From Clavelina lepadiformis (taxonomy: Eukaryota > Chordata > Ascidiacea > Aplousobranchia > Clavelinidae), in assembly GCF_947623445.1 (NCBI RefSeq), contig NC_135246.1:1738501-1802500 (forward strand): a stretch of 64,000 bases of DNA, in the 5' to 3' direction. The translations under genes were made by a program, and so were the position numbers. Positions 9,726-22,206 of this stretch are shown here, piece by piece; positions within the stretch are counted from its first letter, which is position 1, and each line of letters starts with the position of its first letter. The notes beneath the pieces are model-generated. The model searched no databases. It had not been told where the DNA came from and saw nothing but the letters and a program-made list of their open reading frames with translations.

Positions 9726-10895
9726 ACAAGCTTTTACAAATATCGATTTCGTAATGCGATTTAAATGAATTTACCTCAGTTAAAATTTTAAAACTTTAAA
9801 TGCATTTGTACATACCAAAACTTTGGTTACGTCAAGGTGCTTGTTTTAGGAGATGTACGGTGTATATTTGAAGAAGGGGCAAGAGTCTGATTTTATGACC
9901 TAATGTGTAGTAAAATTACCAAGAATACAGTCGCGATTACTTTTTGCATACAAAGTATAGGTATGCCTGCGACTACACCATACTGGTATACGACAGATTT
10001 CACATACCTCTATCTCCCGCTGTATATAGGATTAATATATAGATTGCATATTTTGACCTTAAGGGGGCGTCAAACACCAAAAACTAAGATCTTTATGATT
10101 TTGTTGTACTCCTACGTAGGGCTTTAAAATAGCACTTTAGGCCAATCGAAAAACAGCATGTTTTCAATCCTGGGAACTACCCTTGCAGTTGGCGTGCTTC
10201 AATGTCCCAGGTCGCGTGCAGAATTAGGCTAAAAAGTAGTATGAAAGTAGCCAAGATCGATTTTTAGACCAAAATTTTAGTGTTTATTTTGCGTCTTTGT
10301 AAAAAACGTTTGAATCATGTTTTTTGATGGCTTTTTATGGAATGATATTGTAGTTCAAAGCATACTAAATTGCCATGCAAAATTTGAGAGAGCCCCATAA
10401 AAGATTTTTTGAGCAAACAGTCTTTCAGTAAAATCACTGTATAAAAATACAAACAAAGATTTTATGGCATTTTTGGTGTTTAGCCCCTCCTGAAATACAA
10501 ATTTTCTTCTTACTCATGCCAAATTTTACGTACGTCTTGAAGGCGATCTTAAAATTTGAAACAATTCATTTTCTAGGATAATTCCAAGGCCAAAACACAA
10601 AATCGACCATATTGCCCCTGATTGGCTAAAACATATTTTAAAAGCCTTACGTAAGAGTCTAACAAACTCAGAAAAGTTTAAGTTTTTCACAGATACGTTT
10701 CTTTCATACATAGCACTCGTAATATTATCTTTACGCGATGAGAACCTTTTCGTTCATTTACAGAACCACTGTTTTAATGTAAATATTTGAAGTTTCTTTT
10801 TTACACATTAAAACAAGTTTTACGGCCCAATGTGTGTACGAATTAATTAAGTCTGCAATGTACCATGCACGAAACAGGAAGCTTTCAGCAAAAAA

Positions 10896-11190
10896 GAGTT
10901 GAGTCCAACTATATTAACCGGGCTACGACACTCGGCCTATTCACGGGTGCTGTCCCGCTACTGGTCAACGTGGGAACTTTTGGCTGCTCCCTTTCGGACC
11001 TGACCTGGTTCGTTCCTCCTTAGACAACCTTGACACCTTAAGTTTCCATAAGACGACCATATTGACGCTGAGCTTAGCGCGGACACCTGCTCGACATAGG
11101 TCCAAGTACCGCACATTTCCCAGTTTCAAGTTGTTCAACAACTCCAGCTTCCAAGTAACTGGATTACAGGCGCGCGCCACAACGCCCGGC
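10896..11190 (-). ncRNA. 7SL: SRP (7SL) RNA, unit 6
   Basis: Carries C160A, G185A and G220A in the S domain, shared with unit 22. The base upstream of the T-run differs as well. T-run 10890-10895. Confidence 0.96.
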
Positions 11191-11378
11191 GAGCCTACAG
11201 CCACTAAATGGAGCGTATAAACATCAAATTATTTTTGGAACGTCGAGATTTGATTTCCATATACGAAACAAATAAATCCCAATTTGGTTCTTTGAAAACT
11301 GCCTCAATGTTTACAAATATACATTGTGTGAATAAACCAATGTTTTGCGTTTATACTGCGAATGGATACATTCGAAAT

Positions 11379-11451
11379 CGAGCACGGCAGGACTCGAACC
11401 TGCAATCTTCTGATCCGAAGTCAGACGCGTTATCCATTACGCTACGTGCCC
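11379..11451 (-). tRNA. trnR-UCG: tRNA-Arg(TCG), unit 6
   Basis: Majority sequence. From this unit to unit 11 the flank 9 bases upstream of the tRNA differs from units 1-5. Confidence 0.97.
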
Positions 11452-11804
11452 TGTTAAAGTAAAGTATTCAACGTAACTTACATCAATACGAGATTGGTGT
11501 AATCTGAATCCGTTTGTGCAGCATCTCGTTTACATGGCAAATCCTTACAAGTAAAGGACTGACCTGAAAATTTCGTTAAATGCGTGAAAGATCATCCTGC
11601 ACCAGCTCTTTGCAAAAGTGCTCTTGAGTTCTGCTTAAACTAACAATTTCACCACATGGAACAGATTGCCCGTGTCCGTCAAGTATAAACGTCAATGTCT
11701 CAAAACCTTTCTCGGTAAATGAAACTGGAAGATATTTGGATTTTAAAACTAAGCAAAGGTTTCTCAATAGTTTTGATTGTCTACGGATTCGTAGAAAGTT
11801 TGAA

Positions 11805-11877
11805 CGAGCACGCCAGGATTCGAACCTGGAAACTTCTGATCCGTAGTCAGACGCGTTATCCATTGCGCCACGCACCC
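11805..11877 (-). tRNA. trnR-ACG: tRNA-Arg(ACG), unit 6
   Basis: Majority sequence. Confidence 0.98.
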
Positions 11878-13047
11878 ACAAGCTTTTACAAATATCGATT
11901 TCGTAATGCGATTTAAATGAATTTACCTCAGTTAAAATTTTAAAACTTTAAATGCATTTGTACATACCAAAACTTTGGTTACGTCAAGGTGCTTGTTTTA
12001 GGAGATGTACGGTGTATATTTGAAGAAGGGGCAAGAGTCTGATTTTATGACCTAATGTGTAGTAAAATTACCAAGAATACAGTCGCGATTACTTTTTGCA
12101 TACAAAGTATAGGTATGCCTGCGACTACACCATACTGGTATACGACAGATTTCACATACCTCTATCTCCCGCTGTATATAGGATTAATATATAGATTGCA
12201 TATTTTGACCTTAAGGGGGCGTCAAACACCAAAAACTAAGATCTTTATGAATTTGTTGTACTCCTACGTAGGGCTTTAAAATAGCACTTTAGGCCAATCG
12301 AAAAACAGCATGTTTTCAATCCTGGGAACTACCCTTGCAGTTGTCGTGCTTCAATGTCCCAGGTCGCGTGCAGAATTAGGCTAAAAAGTAGTATGAAAGT
12401 AGCCAAGATCGATTTTTAGACCAAAATTTTAGTGTTTATTTTGCGTCTTTGTAAAAAACGTTTGAATCATGTTTTTTGATGGCTTTTTATGGAATGATAT
12501 TGTAGTTCAAAGCATACTAAATTGCCATGCAAAATTTGAGAGAGCCCCATAAAAGATTTTTTGAGCAAACAGTCTTTCAGTAAAATCACTGTATAAAAAT
12601 ACAAACAAAGATTTTATGGCATTTTTGGTGTTTAGCCCCTCCTGAAATACAAATTTTCTTCTTACTCATGCCAAATTTTACGTACGTCTTGAAGGCGATC
12701 TTAAAATTTGAAACAATTCATTTTCTAGGATAATTCCAAGGCCAAAACACAAAATCGACCATATTGCCCCTGATTGGCTAAAACATATTTTAAAAGCCTT
12801 ACGTAAGAGTCTAACAAACTCAGAAAAGTTTAAGTTTTTCACAGATACGTTTCTTTCATACATAGCACTCGTAATATTATCTTTAAGCGATGAGAACCTT
12901 TTCGTTCATTTACAGAACCACTGTTTTTATGTAAATATTTGAAGTTTCTTTTTTACACATTAAAACAAGTTTTACGGCCCAATGTGTGTACGAATTAATT
13001 AAGTCTGCAATGTACCATGCACGAAACAGGAAGCTTTTAGCAAAAAA

Positions 13048-13342
13048 GAGTTGAGTCCAACTATATTAACCGGGCTACGACACTCGGCCTATTCACGGGT
13101 GCTGTCCCGCTACTGGTCAACGCGGGAACTTTTGGCTGCTCCCTTTCGGACCTGACCCGGTTCGTTCCTCCTTAGACAACCTGGACACCTTAAGTTTCCA
13201 TAAGACAACCATATTGACGCTGAGCTTAGCGCGGACACCTGCTCGACATAGGTCCAAGTACCGCACATTTCCCAGTTTCAAGTTGTTCAACAACTCCAGC
13301 TTCCAAGTAACTGGATTACAGGCGCGCGCCACAACGCCCGGC
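13048..13342 (-). ncRNA. 7SL: SRP (7SL) RNA, unit 7
   Basis: One change, C137T, just before helix 6, shared with unit 24. T-run 13042-13047. Confidence 0.97.
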
Positions 13343-13530
13343 GAGCCTACAGCCACTAAATGGAGCGTATAAACATCAAATTATTTTTGGAACGTCGAGA
13401 TTTGATTTCCATATACGAAACTAATAAATCCCAATTTGGTTCTTTGAAAACTGCTTCAATGTTTACAAATATACATTGTGTGAATAAACCAATGTTTTGC
13501 GTTTATACTGCGAATGGATACATTCGAAAT

Positions 13531-13603
13531 CGAGCACGGCAGGACTCGAACCTGCATTCTTCTGATCCGAAGTCAGACGCGTTATCCATTACGCTACGTG
13601 CCC
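13531..13603 (-). tRNA. trnR-UCG: tRNA-Arg(TCG), unit 7
   Basis: One change in the variable loop (AGATT to AGAAT), shared with unit 24; stems intact. Confidence 0.96.
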
Positions 13604-13955
13604 TGTTAAAGTAAAGTATTCAACGTAACTTACATCAATACGAGATTGGTGTAATCTGAATCCGTTTGTGCAGCATCTCGTTCACATGGCAAATCCTTAC
13701 AAGTAAAGGACTGACCTGAAAATTTCGTTAAATGCGTGAAAGATCATCCTGCACCAGCTATTTGCAAAAGTGCTCTTGAGTTCTGCTTAAACTAACAATT
13801 TCACCACATGGAAGAGATTGCCCGTGTCCGTCAAGTATAAACGTCAATTTCTCAATTCCTTTCTCGGTAAATGAAACTGGAAGATATTTGGATTTTAAAA
13901 CTAAGCAAAGGTTTCTCAATAGTTTTGATTGTTTACGGATTCGTAGAAAGTTGAA

Positions 13956-14028
13956 CGAGCACGCCAGGATTCGAACCTGGAAACTTCTGATCCGTAGTCA
14001 GACGCGTTATCCATTGCGCCACGCACCC
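13956..14028 (-). tRNA. trnR-ACG: tRNA-Arg(ACG), unit 7
   Basis: Majority sequence; trailer lacks the same T as in unit 5. Confidence 0.98.
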
Positions 14029-15197
14029 ACAAGCTTTTACAAATATAGATTTCGTAATGCGATTTAAATGAATTTACCTCAGTTAAAATTTTAAAACTTT
14101 AAATGCATTTGTACATACCAAAACTTTGGTTACGTCAAGGTGCTTGTTTTAGGAGATGTACGGTGTATATTTGAAGAAGGGGCAAGAGTCTGATTTTATG
14201 ACCTAATGTGTAGTAAAATTACCAAGAATACAGTCGCGATTACTTTTTGCATACAAAGTATAGGTATGCCTGCGACTACACCATACTGGTATACGACAGA
14301 TTTCACATACCTCTATCTCCCGCTGTATATAGGATTAATATATAGATTGCATATTTTGACCTTAAGGGGGCGTCAAACACCAAAAACTAAGATCTTTATG
14401 AATTTGTTGTACTCCTACGTAGGGCTTTAAAATAGCACTTTAGGCCAATCGAAAAACAGCATGTTTTCAATCCTGGGAACTACCCTTGCAGTTGTCGTGC
14501 TTCAATGTCCCAGGTCGCGTGCAGAATTAGGCTAAAAAGTAGTATGAAAGTAGCCAAGATCGATTTTTAGACCAAAATTTTAGTGTTTATTTTGCGTCTT
14601 TGTAAAAAACGTTTGAATCATGTTTTTTGATGGCTTTTTATGGAATGATATTGTAGTTCAAAGCATACTAAATTGCCATGCAAAATTTGAGAGAGCCCCA
14701 TAAAAGATTTTTTGAGCAAACAGTCTTTCAGTAAAATCACTGTATAAAAATACAAACAAAGATTTTATGGCATTTTTGGTGTTTAGCCCCTCCTGAAATA
14801 CAAATTTTCTTCTTACTCATGCCAAATTTTACGTACGTCTTGAAGGCGATCTTAAAATTTGAAACAATTCATTTTCTAGGATAATTCCAAGGCCAAAACA
14901 CAAAATCGACCATATTGCCCCTGATTGGCTAAAACATATTTTAAAAGCCTTACGTAAGAGTCTAACAAACTCAGAAAAGTTTAAGTTTTTCACAGATACG
15001 TTTCTTTCATACATAGCACTCGTAATATTATCTTTACGCGATGAGAACCTTTTCGTTCATTTACAGAACCACTGTTTTTATGTAAATATTTGAAGTTTCT
15101 TTTTACACATTAAAACAAGTTTTACGGCCCAATGTGTGTACAAATTAATTAAGTCTGCAATGTACCATGCACGAAACAGGAAGCTTTTAGCAAAAAA

Positions 15198-15492
15198 GAG
15201 TTGAGTCCAACTATATTAACCGGGCTACGACACTCGGCCTATTCACGGGTGCTGTTCCGCTACTGGTCAACGCGGGAACATTTGGCTGCTCTTTTTCGGA
15301 CCTGACCCGGTTCGTTCCTCCTTAGACAACCTGGACACCTTAAGTTTCCATAAGACGACCATATTGACGCTGAGCTTAGCGCGGACACCTGCTCGACATA
15401 GGTCCAAGTACCGCACATTTCCCAGTTTCAAGTGGTTCAACAACTCCAGCTTCCAAGTAACTGGATTACAGGCGCGCGCCACAACGCCCGGC
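15198..15492 (-). ncRNA. 7SL: SRP (7SL) RNA, unit 8 (helix 8 stem weakened)
   Basis: Changes A59C, G200A, G201A, A213T and G237A. G200 and G201 normally pair with C195 and C194 under the helix 8 tetraloop, so both apical pairs are lost here. This copy is the most doubtful of the units 8-10 / 25-27 subfamily. T-run 15192-15197. Confidence 0.92.
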
Positions 15493-15680
15493 GAGCCTAC
15501 AGCCACTAAATGGAGCGTATAAACATCAAATTATTTTTGGAACGTCGAGATTTGATTTCCATATACGAAACAAATAAATCCCAATTTGGTTCTTTGAAAA
15601 CTGCCTCAATGTTTACAAATATACATTGTGTGAATAAACCAATGTTTTGCGTTTATACTGCGAATGGATACATTCGAAAT

Positions 15681-15753
15681 CGAGCACGGCAGGACTCGAA
15701 CCTGCAATCTTCTGATCCGAAGTCAGACGCGTTATCCATTACGCTACGTGCCC
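15681..15753 (-). tRNA. trnR-UCG: tRNA-Arg(TCG), unit 8
   Basis: Majority sequence, although the ACG tRNA of the same unit has a changed anticodon. Confidence 0.97.
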
Positions 15754-16106
15754 TGTTAAAGTAAAGTATTCAACGTAACTTACATCAATACGAGATTGGT
15801 GTAATCTGAATCCGTTTGTGCAGCATCTCGTTCACATGGCAAATCCTTACAAGTAAAGGACTGACATGAAAATTTCGTTAAATGCGTGAAAGATCATCCT
15901 GCACCAGCTATTTGCAAAAGTGCTCTTGAGTTCTGCTTAAACTAACAATTTCACCACATGGAAGAGATTGCCCGTGTCCGTCAAATATAAACTTCAATGT
16001 CTCAAATCCTTTCTCGGTAAATGAAACTGGAAGATATTTGGATTTTAAAACTAAGCAAAGGTTTCTCAATAGTTTTGATTGTCTACGGATTCGTAGAAAG
16101 TTTGAA

Positions 16107-16179
16107 CGAGCACGCCAGGATTCGAACCTGGAAACTTCTGATTTGTAGTCAGACGCGTTATCCATTGCGCCACGCACCC
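16107..16179 (-). tRNA. tRNA-Arg body with ACA anticodon, unit 8
   Basis: Every stem matches the majority tRNA-Arg(ACG), but the anticodon loop is CTACAAA instead of CTACGGA: G36 and G37 are both A. The anticodon becomes ACA, formally a cysteine anticodon (reads UGU; with inosine at 34 also UGC and the stop UGA). Arginyl-tRNA synthetases rely mainly on C35 and the base at 36. C35 and A20 remain while G36 is gone, so charging is uncertain. It may be silent, uncharged or miscoding. Shared with units 9 and 25, so the change has been copied rather than being a sequencing error. Confidence 0.85.
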
Positions 16180-17348
16180 ACAAGCTTTTACAAATATAGA
16201 TTTCGTAATGCGATTTAAATGAATTTACCTCAGTTAAAATTTTAAAACTTTAAATGCATTTGTACATACCAAAACTTTGGTTACGTCAAGGTGCTTGTTT
16301 CAGGAGATGTACGGTGTATATTTGAAGAAGGGGCAAGAGTCTGATTTTATGACCTAATGTGTAGTAAAATTACCAAGAATACAGTCGCGATTACTTTTTG
16401 CATACAAAGTATAGGTATGCCTGCGACTACACCATACTGGTATACGACAGATTTCACATACCTCTATCTCCCGCTGTATATAGGATTAATATATAGATTG
16501 CATATTTTGACCTTAAGGGGGCGTCAAACACCAAAAACTAAGATCTTTATGAATTTGTTGTACTCCTACGTAGGGCTTTAAAATAGCACTTTAGGCCAAT
16601 CGAAAAACACCATGTTTTCAATCCTGGGAACTACCCTTGCAGTTGTCGTGCTTCAATGTCCCAGGTCGCGTGCAGAATTAGGCTAAAAAGTAGTATTAAA
16701 GTAGCCAAGATCGATTTTTAGACCAAAATTTTAGTGTTTATTTTGCGTCTTTGTAAAAAACGTTTGAATCATGTTTTTTGATGGCTTTTTATGGAATGAT
16801 ATTGTAGTTCAAAGCATACTAAATTGCCATGCAAAATTTGAGAGAGCCCCATAAAAGATTTTTTGAGCAAACAGTCTTTCAGTAAAATCACTGTATAAAA
16901 ATACAAACAAAGATTTTATGGCATTTTTGGTGTTTAGCCCCTCCTGAAATACAAATTTTCTTCTTACTCATGCCAAATTTTACGTACGTCTTGAAGGCGA
17001 TCTTAAAATTTGAAACAATTCATTTTCTAGGATAATTCCAAGGCCAAAACACAAAATCGACCATATTGCCCCTGATTGGCTAAAACATATTTTAAAAGCC
17101 TTACGTAAGAGTCTAACAAACTCAGAAAAGTTTAAGTTTTTCACAGATACGTTTCTTTCATACATAGCACTCGTAATATTATCTTTACGCGATGAGAACC
17201 TTTTCGTTCATTTACAGAACCACTGTTTTTATGTAAATATTTAAAGTTTCTTTTTACACATTAAAACAAGTTTTACGGCCCAATGTGTGTACAAATTAAT
17301 TAAGTCTGCAATGTACCATGCACGAAACAGGAAGCTTTTAGCAAAAAA

Positions 17349-17643
17349 GAGTTGAGTCCAACTATATTAACCGGGCTACGACACTCGGCCTATTCACGGG
17401 TGCTGTTCCGCTACTGGTCAACGCGGGAACATTTGGCTGCTCTCTTTCGGACCTGACCCGGTTCGTTCCTCCTTAGACAACCTGGACACCTTAAGTTTCC
17501 ATAAGACGACCATATTGACGCTGAGCTTAGCGCGGACACCTGCTCGACATAGGTCCAACTACCGCACATTTCCCAGTTTCAAGTGGTTCAACAACTCCAG
17601 CTTCCAAGTAACTGGATTACAGGCGCGCGCCACAACGCCCGGC
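17349..17643 (-). ncRNA. 7SL: SRP (7SL) RNA, unit 9
   Basis: Shares A59C, G201A, A213T and G237A with units 8, 10, 25 and 26, but keeps G200, so the pair closing the helix 8 tetraloop is intact. Private C85G. T-run 17343-17348. Confidence 0.94.
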
Positions 17644-17831
17644 GAGCCTACAGCCACTAAATGGAGCGTATAAACATCAAATTATTTTTGGAACGTCGAG
17701 ATTTGATTTCCATATACGAAACAAATAAATCCCAATTTGGTTCTTTGAAAACTGCCTCAATGTTTACAAATATACATTGTGTGAATAAACCAATGTTTTG
17801 CGTTTATACTGCGAATGGATACATTCGAAAT

Positions 17832-17904
17832 CGAGCACGGCAGGACTCGAACCTGCAATCTTCTGATCCGAAGTCAGACGCGTTATCCATTACGCTACGT
17901 GCCC
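17832..17904 (-). tRNA. trnR-UCG: tRNA-Arg(TCG), unit 9
   Basis: Majority sequence. Confidence 0.97.
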
Positions 17905-18257
17905 TGTTAAAGTAAAGTATTCAACGTAACTTACATCAATACGAGATTGGTGTAATCTGAATCCGTTTGTGCAGCATCTCGTTCACATGGCAAATCCTTA
18001 CAAGTAAAGGACTGACATGAAAATTTCGTTAAATGCGTGAAAGATCATCCTGCACCAGCTATTTGCAAAAGTGCTCTTGAGTTCTGCTTAAACTAACAAT
18101 TTCACCACATGGAAGAGATTGCCCGTGTCCGTCAAATATAAACTTCAATGTCTCAAATCCTTTCTCGGTAAATGAAACTGGAAGATATTTGGATTTTAAA
18201 ACTAAGCAAAGGTTTCTCAATAGTTTTGATTGTCTACGGATTCGTAGAAAGTTTGAA

Positions 18258-18330
18258 CGAGCACGCCAGGATTCGAACCTGGAAACTTCTGATTTGTAGT
18301 CAGACGCGTTATCCATTGCGCCACGCACCC
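18258..18330 (-). tRNA. tRNA-Arg body with ACA anticodon, unit 9
   Basis: Same two-base anticodon-loop change as unit 8, of which this half-unit is a tandem duplicate. Internal A and B boxes are unaffected, so nothing in the gene itself should prevent transcription. Confidence 0.85.
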
Positions 18331-19499
18331 ACAAGCTTTTACAAATATAGATTTCGTAATGCGATTTAAATGAATTTACCTCAGTTAAAATTTTAAAACT
18401 TTAAATGCATTTGTACATACCAAAACTTTGGTTACGTCAAGGTGCTTGTTTCAGGAGATGTACGGTGTATATTTGAAGAAGGGGCAAGAGTCTGATTTTA
18501 TGACCTAATGTGTAGTAAAATTACCAAGAATACAGTCGCGATTACTTTTTGCATACAAAGTATAGGTATGCCTGCGACTACACCATACTGGTATACGACA
18601 GATTTCACATACCTCTATCTCCCGCTGTATATAGGATTAATATATAGATTGCATATTTTGACCTTAAGGGGGCGTCAAACACCAAAAACTAAGATCTTTA
18701 TGAATTTGTTGTACTCCTACGTAGGGCTTTAAAATAGCACTTTAGGCCAATCGAAAAACACCATGTTTTCAATCCTGGGAACTACCCTTGCAGTTGTCGT
18801 GCTTCAATGTCCCAGGTCGCGTGCAGAATTAGGCTAAAAAGTAGTATTAAAGTAGCCAAGATCGATTTTTAGACCAAAATTTTAGTGTTTATTTTGCGTC
18901 TTTGTAAAAAACGTTTGAATCATGTTTTTTGATGGCTTTTTATGGAATGATATTGTAGTTCAAAGCATACTAAATTGCCATGCAAAATTTGAGAGAGCCC
19001 CATAAAAGATTTTTTGAGCAAACAGTCTTTCAGTAAAATCACTGTATAAAAATACAAACAAAGATTTTATGGCATTTTTGGTGTTTAGCCCCTCCTGAAA
19101 TACAAATTTTCTTCTTACTCATGCCAAATTTTACGTACGTCTTGAAGGCGATCTTAAAATTTGAAACAATTCATTTTCTAGGATAATTCCAAGGCCAAAA
19201 CACAAAATCGACCATATTGCCCCTGATTGGCTAAAACATATTTTAAAAGCCTTACGTAAGAGTCTAACAAACTCAGAAAAGTTTAAGTTTTTCACAGATA
19301 CGTTTCTTTCATACATAGCACTCGTAATATTATCTTTACGCGATGAGAACCTTTTCGTTCATTTACAGAACCACTGTTTTTATGTAAATATTTAAAGTTT
19401 CTTTTTACACATTAAAACAAGTTTTACGGCCCAATGTGTGTACAAATTAATTAAGTCTGCAATGTACCATGCACGAAACAGGAAGCTTTTAGCAAAAAA

Positions 19500-19794
19500 G
19501 AGTTGAGTCCAACTATATTAACCGGGCTACGACACTCGGCCTATTCACGGGTGCTGTTCCGCTACTGGTCAACGCGGGAACATTTGGCTGCTCTCTTTCG
19601 GACCTGACCCGGTTCGTTCCTCCTTAGACAACCTGGACACCTTAAGTTTCCATAAGACGACCATATTGACGCTGAGCTTAGCGCGGACACCTGCTCGACA
19701 TAGGTCCAAGTACCGCACATTTCCCAGTTTCAAGTGGTTCAACAACTCCAGCTTCCAAGTAACTGGATTACAGGCGCGCGCCACAACGCCCGGC
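19500..19794 (-). ncRNA. 7SL: SRP (7SL) RNA, unit 10
   Basis: A59C, G201A, A213T, G237A; otherwise majority. T-run 19494-19499. Confidence 0.95.
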
Positions 19795-19982
19795 GAGCCT
19801 ACAGCCACTAAATGGAGCGTATAAACATCAAATTATTTTTGGAACGTCGAGATTTGATTTCCATATACGAAACAAATAAATCCCAATTTGGTTCTTTGAA
19901 AACTGCCTCAATGTTTACAAATATACATTGTGTGAATAAACCAATGTTTTGCGTTTATACTGCGAATGGATACATTCGAAAT

Positions 19983-20055
19983 CGAGCACGGCAGGACTCG
20001 AACCTGCAATCTTCTGATCCGAAGTCAGACGCGTTATCCATTACGCTACGTGCCC
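19983..20055 (-). tRNA. trnR-UCG: tRNA-Arg(TCG), unit 10
   Basis: Majority sequence. Confidence 0.97.
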
Positions 20056-20408
20056 TGTTAAAGTAAAGTATTCAACGTAACTTACATCAATACGAGATTG
20101 GTGTAATCTGAATCCGTTTGTGCAGCATCTCGTTCACATGGCAAATCCTTACAAGTAAAGGACTGACATGAAAATTTCGTTAAATGCGTGAAAGATCATC
20201 CTGCACCAGCTATTTGCAAAAGTGCTCTTGAGTTCTGCTTAAACTAACAATTTCACCACATGGAAGAGATTGCCCGTGTCCGTCAAATATAAACTTCAAT
20301 GTCTCAAATCCTTTCTCGGTAAATGAAACTGGAAGATATTTGGATTTTAAAACTAAGCAAAGGTTTCTCAATAGTTTTGATTGTCTACGGATTCGTAGAA
20401 AGTTTGAA

Positions 20409-20481
20409 CGAGCACGCCAGGATTCGAACCTGGAAACTTCTGATCCGTAGTCAGACGCGTTATCCATTGCGCCACGCACCC
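20409..20481 (-). tRNA. trnR-ACG: tRNA-Arg(ACG), unit 10
   Basis: Majority sequence; the normal anticodon reappears directly next to the ACA copies. Confidence 0.98.
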
Positions 20482-21650
20482 ACAAGCTTTTACAAATATA
20501 GATTTCGTAATGCGATTTAAATGAATTTACCTCAGTTAAAATTTTAAAACTTTAAATGCATTTGTACATACCAAAACTTTGGTTACGTCAAGGTGCTTGT
20601 TTCAGGAGATGTACGGTGTATATTTGAAGAAGGGGCAAGAGTCTGATTTTATGACCTAATGTGTAGTAAAATTACCAAGAATACAGTCGCGATTACTTTT
20701 TGCATACAAAGTATAGGTATGCCTGCGACTACACCATACTGGTATACGACAGATTTCACATACCTCTATCTCCCGCTGTATATAGGATTAATATATAGAT
20801 TGCATATTTTGACCTTAAGGTGGCGTCAAACACCAAAAACTAAGATCTTTATGAATTTGTTGTACTCCTACGTAGGGCTTTAAAATAGCACTTTAGGCCA
20901 ATCGAAAAACAGCATGTTTTCAATCCTGAGAACTACCCTTGCAGTTGGCGTGCTTCAATGTCCCAGGTCGCGTGCAGAATTAGGCTAAAAAGTAGTATGA
21001 AAGTAGCCAAGATCGATTTTTAGACCAAAATTTTAGTGTTTATTTTGCGTCTTTGTAAAAAACGTTTGAATCATGTTTTTTGATGGCTTTTTATGGAATG
21101 ATATTGTAGTTCAAAGCATACTAAATTGCCATGCAAAATTTCAGAGAGCCCCATAAAAGATTTTTTGAGCAAACATTCTTTCAGTAAAATCACTGTATAA
21201 AAATACAAACAAAGATTTTATGGCATTTTTGGTGTTTAGCCCCTCCTGAAATACAAATTTTCTTCTTACTCATGCCAAATTTTACGTACGTCTTGAAGGC
21301 GATCTTAAAATTTGAAACAATTCATTTTCTAGGATAATTCCAAGGCCAAAACACAAAATCGACCATATTGCCCCTGATTGGCTAAAACATATTTTAAAAG
21401 CCTTACGTAAGAGTCTAACAAACTCAGAAAAGTTTAAGTTTTTCACAGATACGTTTCTTTCATACATAGCACTCGTAATATTATCTTTACGCGATGAGAA
21501 CCTTTTCGTTCATTTACAGAACCACTGTTTTTATGTAAATATTTGAAGTTTCTTTTTACACATTAAAACAAGTTTTACGGCCCAATGTGTGTACAAATTA
21601 ATTAAGTCTGCAATGTACCATGCACGAAACAGGAAGCTTTTAGCAAAAAA

Positions 21651-21945
21651 GAGTTGAGTCCAACTATATTAACCGGGCTACGACACTCGGCCTATTCACG
21701 GGTGCTGTCCCGCTACTGGTCAACGCGGGAACTTTTGGCTGCTCCCTTTCGGACCTGACCCGGTTCGTTCCTCCTTAGACAACCTGGACACCTTAAGTTT
21801 CCATAAGACGACCATATTGACGCTGAGCTTAGCGCGGACACCTGCTCGACATAGGTCCAAGTACCGCACATTTCCCAGTTTCAAGTTGTTCAACAACTCC
21901 AGCTTCCAAGTAACTGGATTACAGGCGCGCGCCACAACGCCCGGC
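21651..21945 (-). ncRNA. 7SL: SRP (7SL) RNA, unit 11 (majority copy)
   Basis: I see no difference from the majority sequence; identical in structure to units 12 and 14 and a good reference copy. T-run 21645-21650. Confidence 0.97.
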
Positions 21946-22133
21946 GAGCCTACAGCCACTAAATGGAGCGTATAAACATCAAATTATTTTTGGAACGTCG
22001 AGATTTGATTTCCATATACGAAACAAATAAATCCCAATTTGGTTCTTTGAAAACTGCCTCAATGTTTACAAATATACATTGTGTGAATAAACCAATGTTT
22101 TGCGTTTATACTGCGAATGGATACATTCGAAAT

Positions 22134-22206
22134 CGAGCACGGCAGGACTCGAACCTGCAATCTTCTGATCCGAAGTCAGACGCGTTATCCATTACGCTAC
22201 GTGCCC
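22134..22206 (-). tRNA. trnR-UCG: tRNA-Arg(TCG), unit 11
   Basis: Majority sequence. Its upstream flank has the changes also seen upstream of unit 2, pointing to exchange between distant units. Confidence 0.97.

Larger units (their letters stand above)
1..12910. repeat. Higher-order repeat copy A (units 1-6)
   Basis: Six consecutive units share private variants, in the same order, with units 17-22. Unit 1 and unit 17 share SRP changes at nt 17, 107, 178 and 275 and a T-stem change in tRNA-Arg(ACG). Units 2, 4 / 18, 20 share the helix 6 variant. Unit 4 and unit 20 are both 2148 bp because of the same 5-bp deletion in the spacer (near 8199 and 42629). Unit 6 and unit 22 share SRP changes at nt 160, 185 and 220. 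The left end may lie outside the window. Confidence 0.9.
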
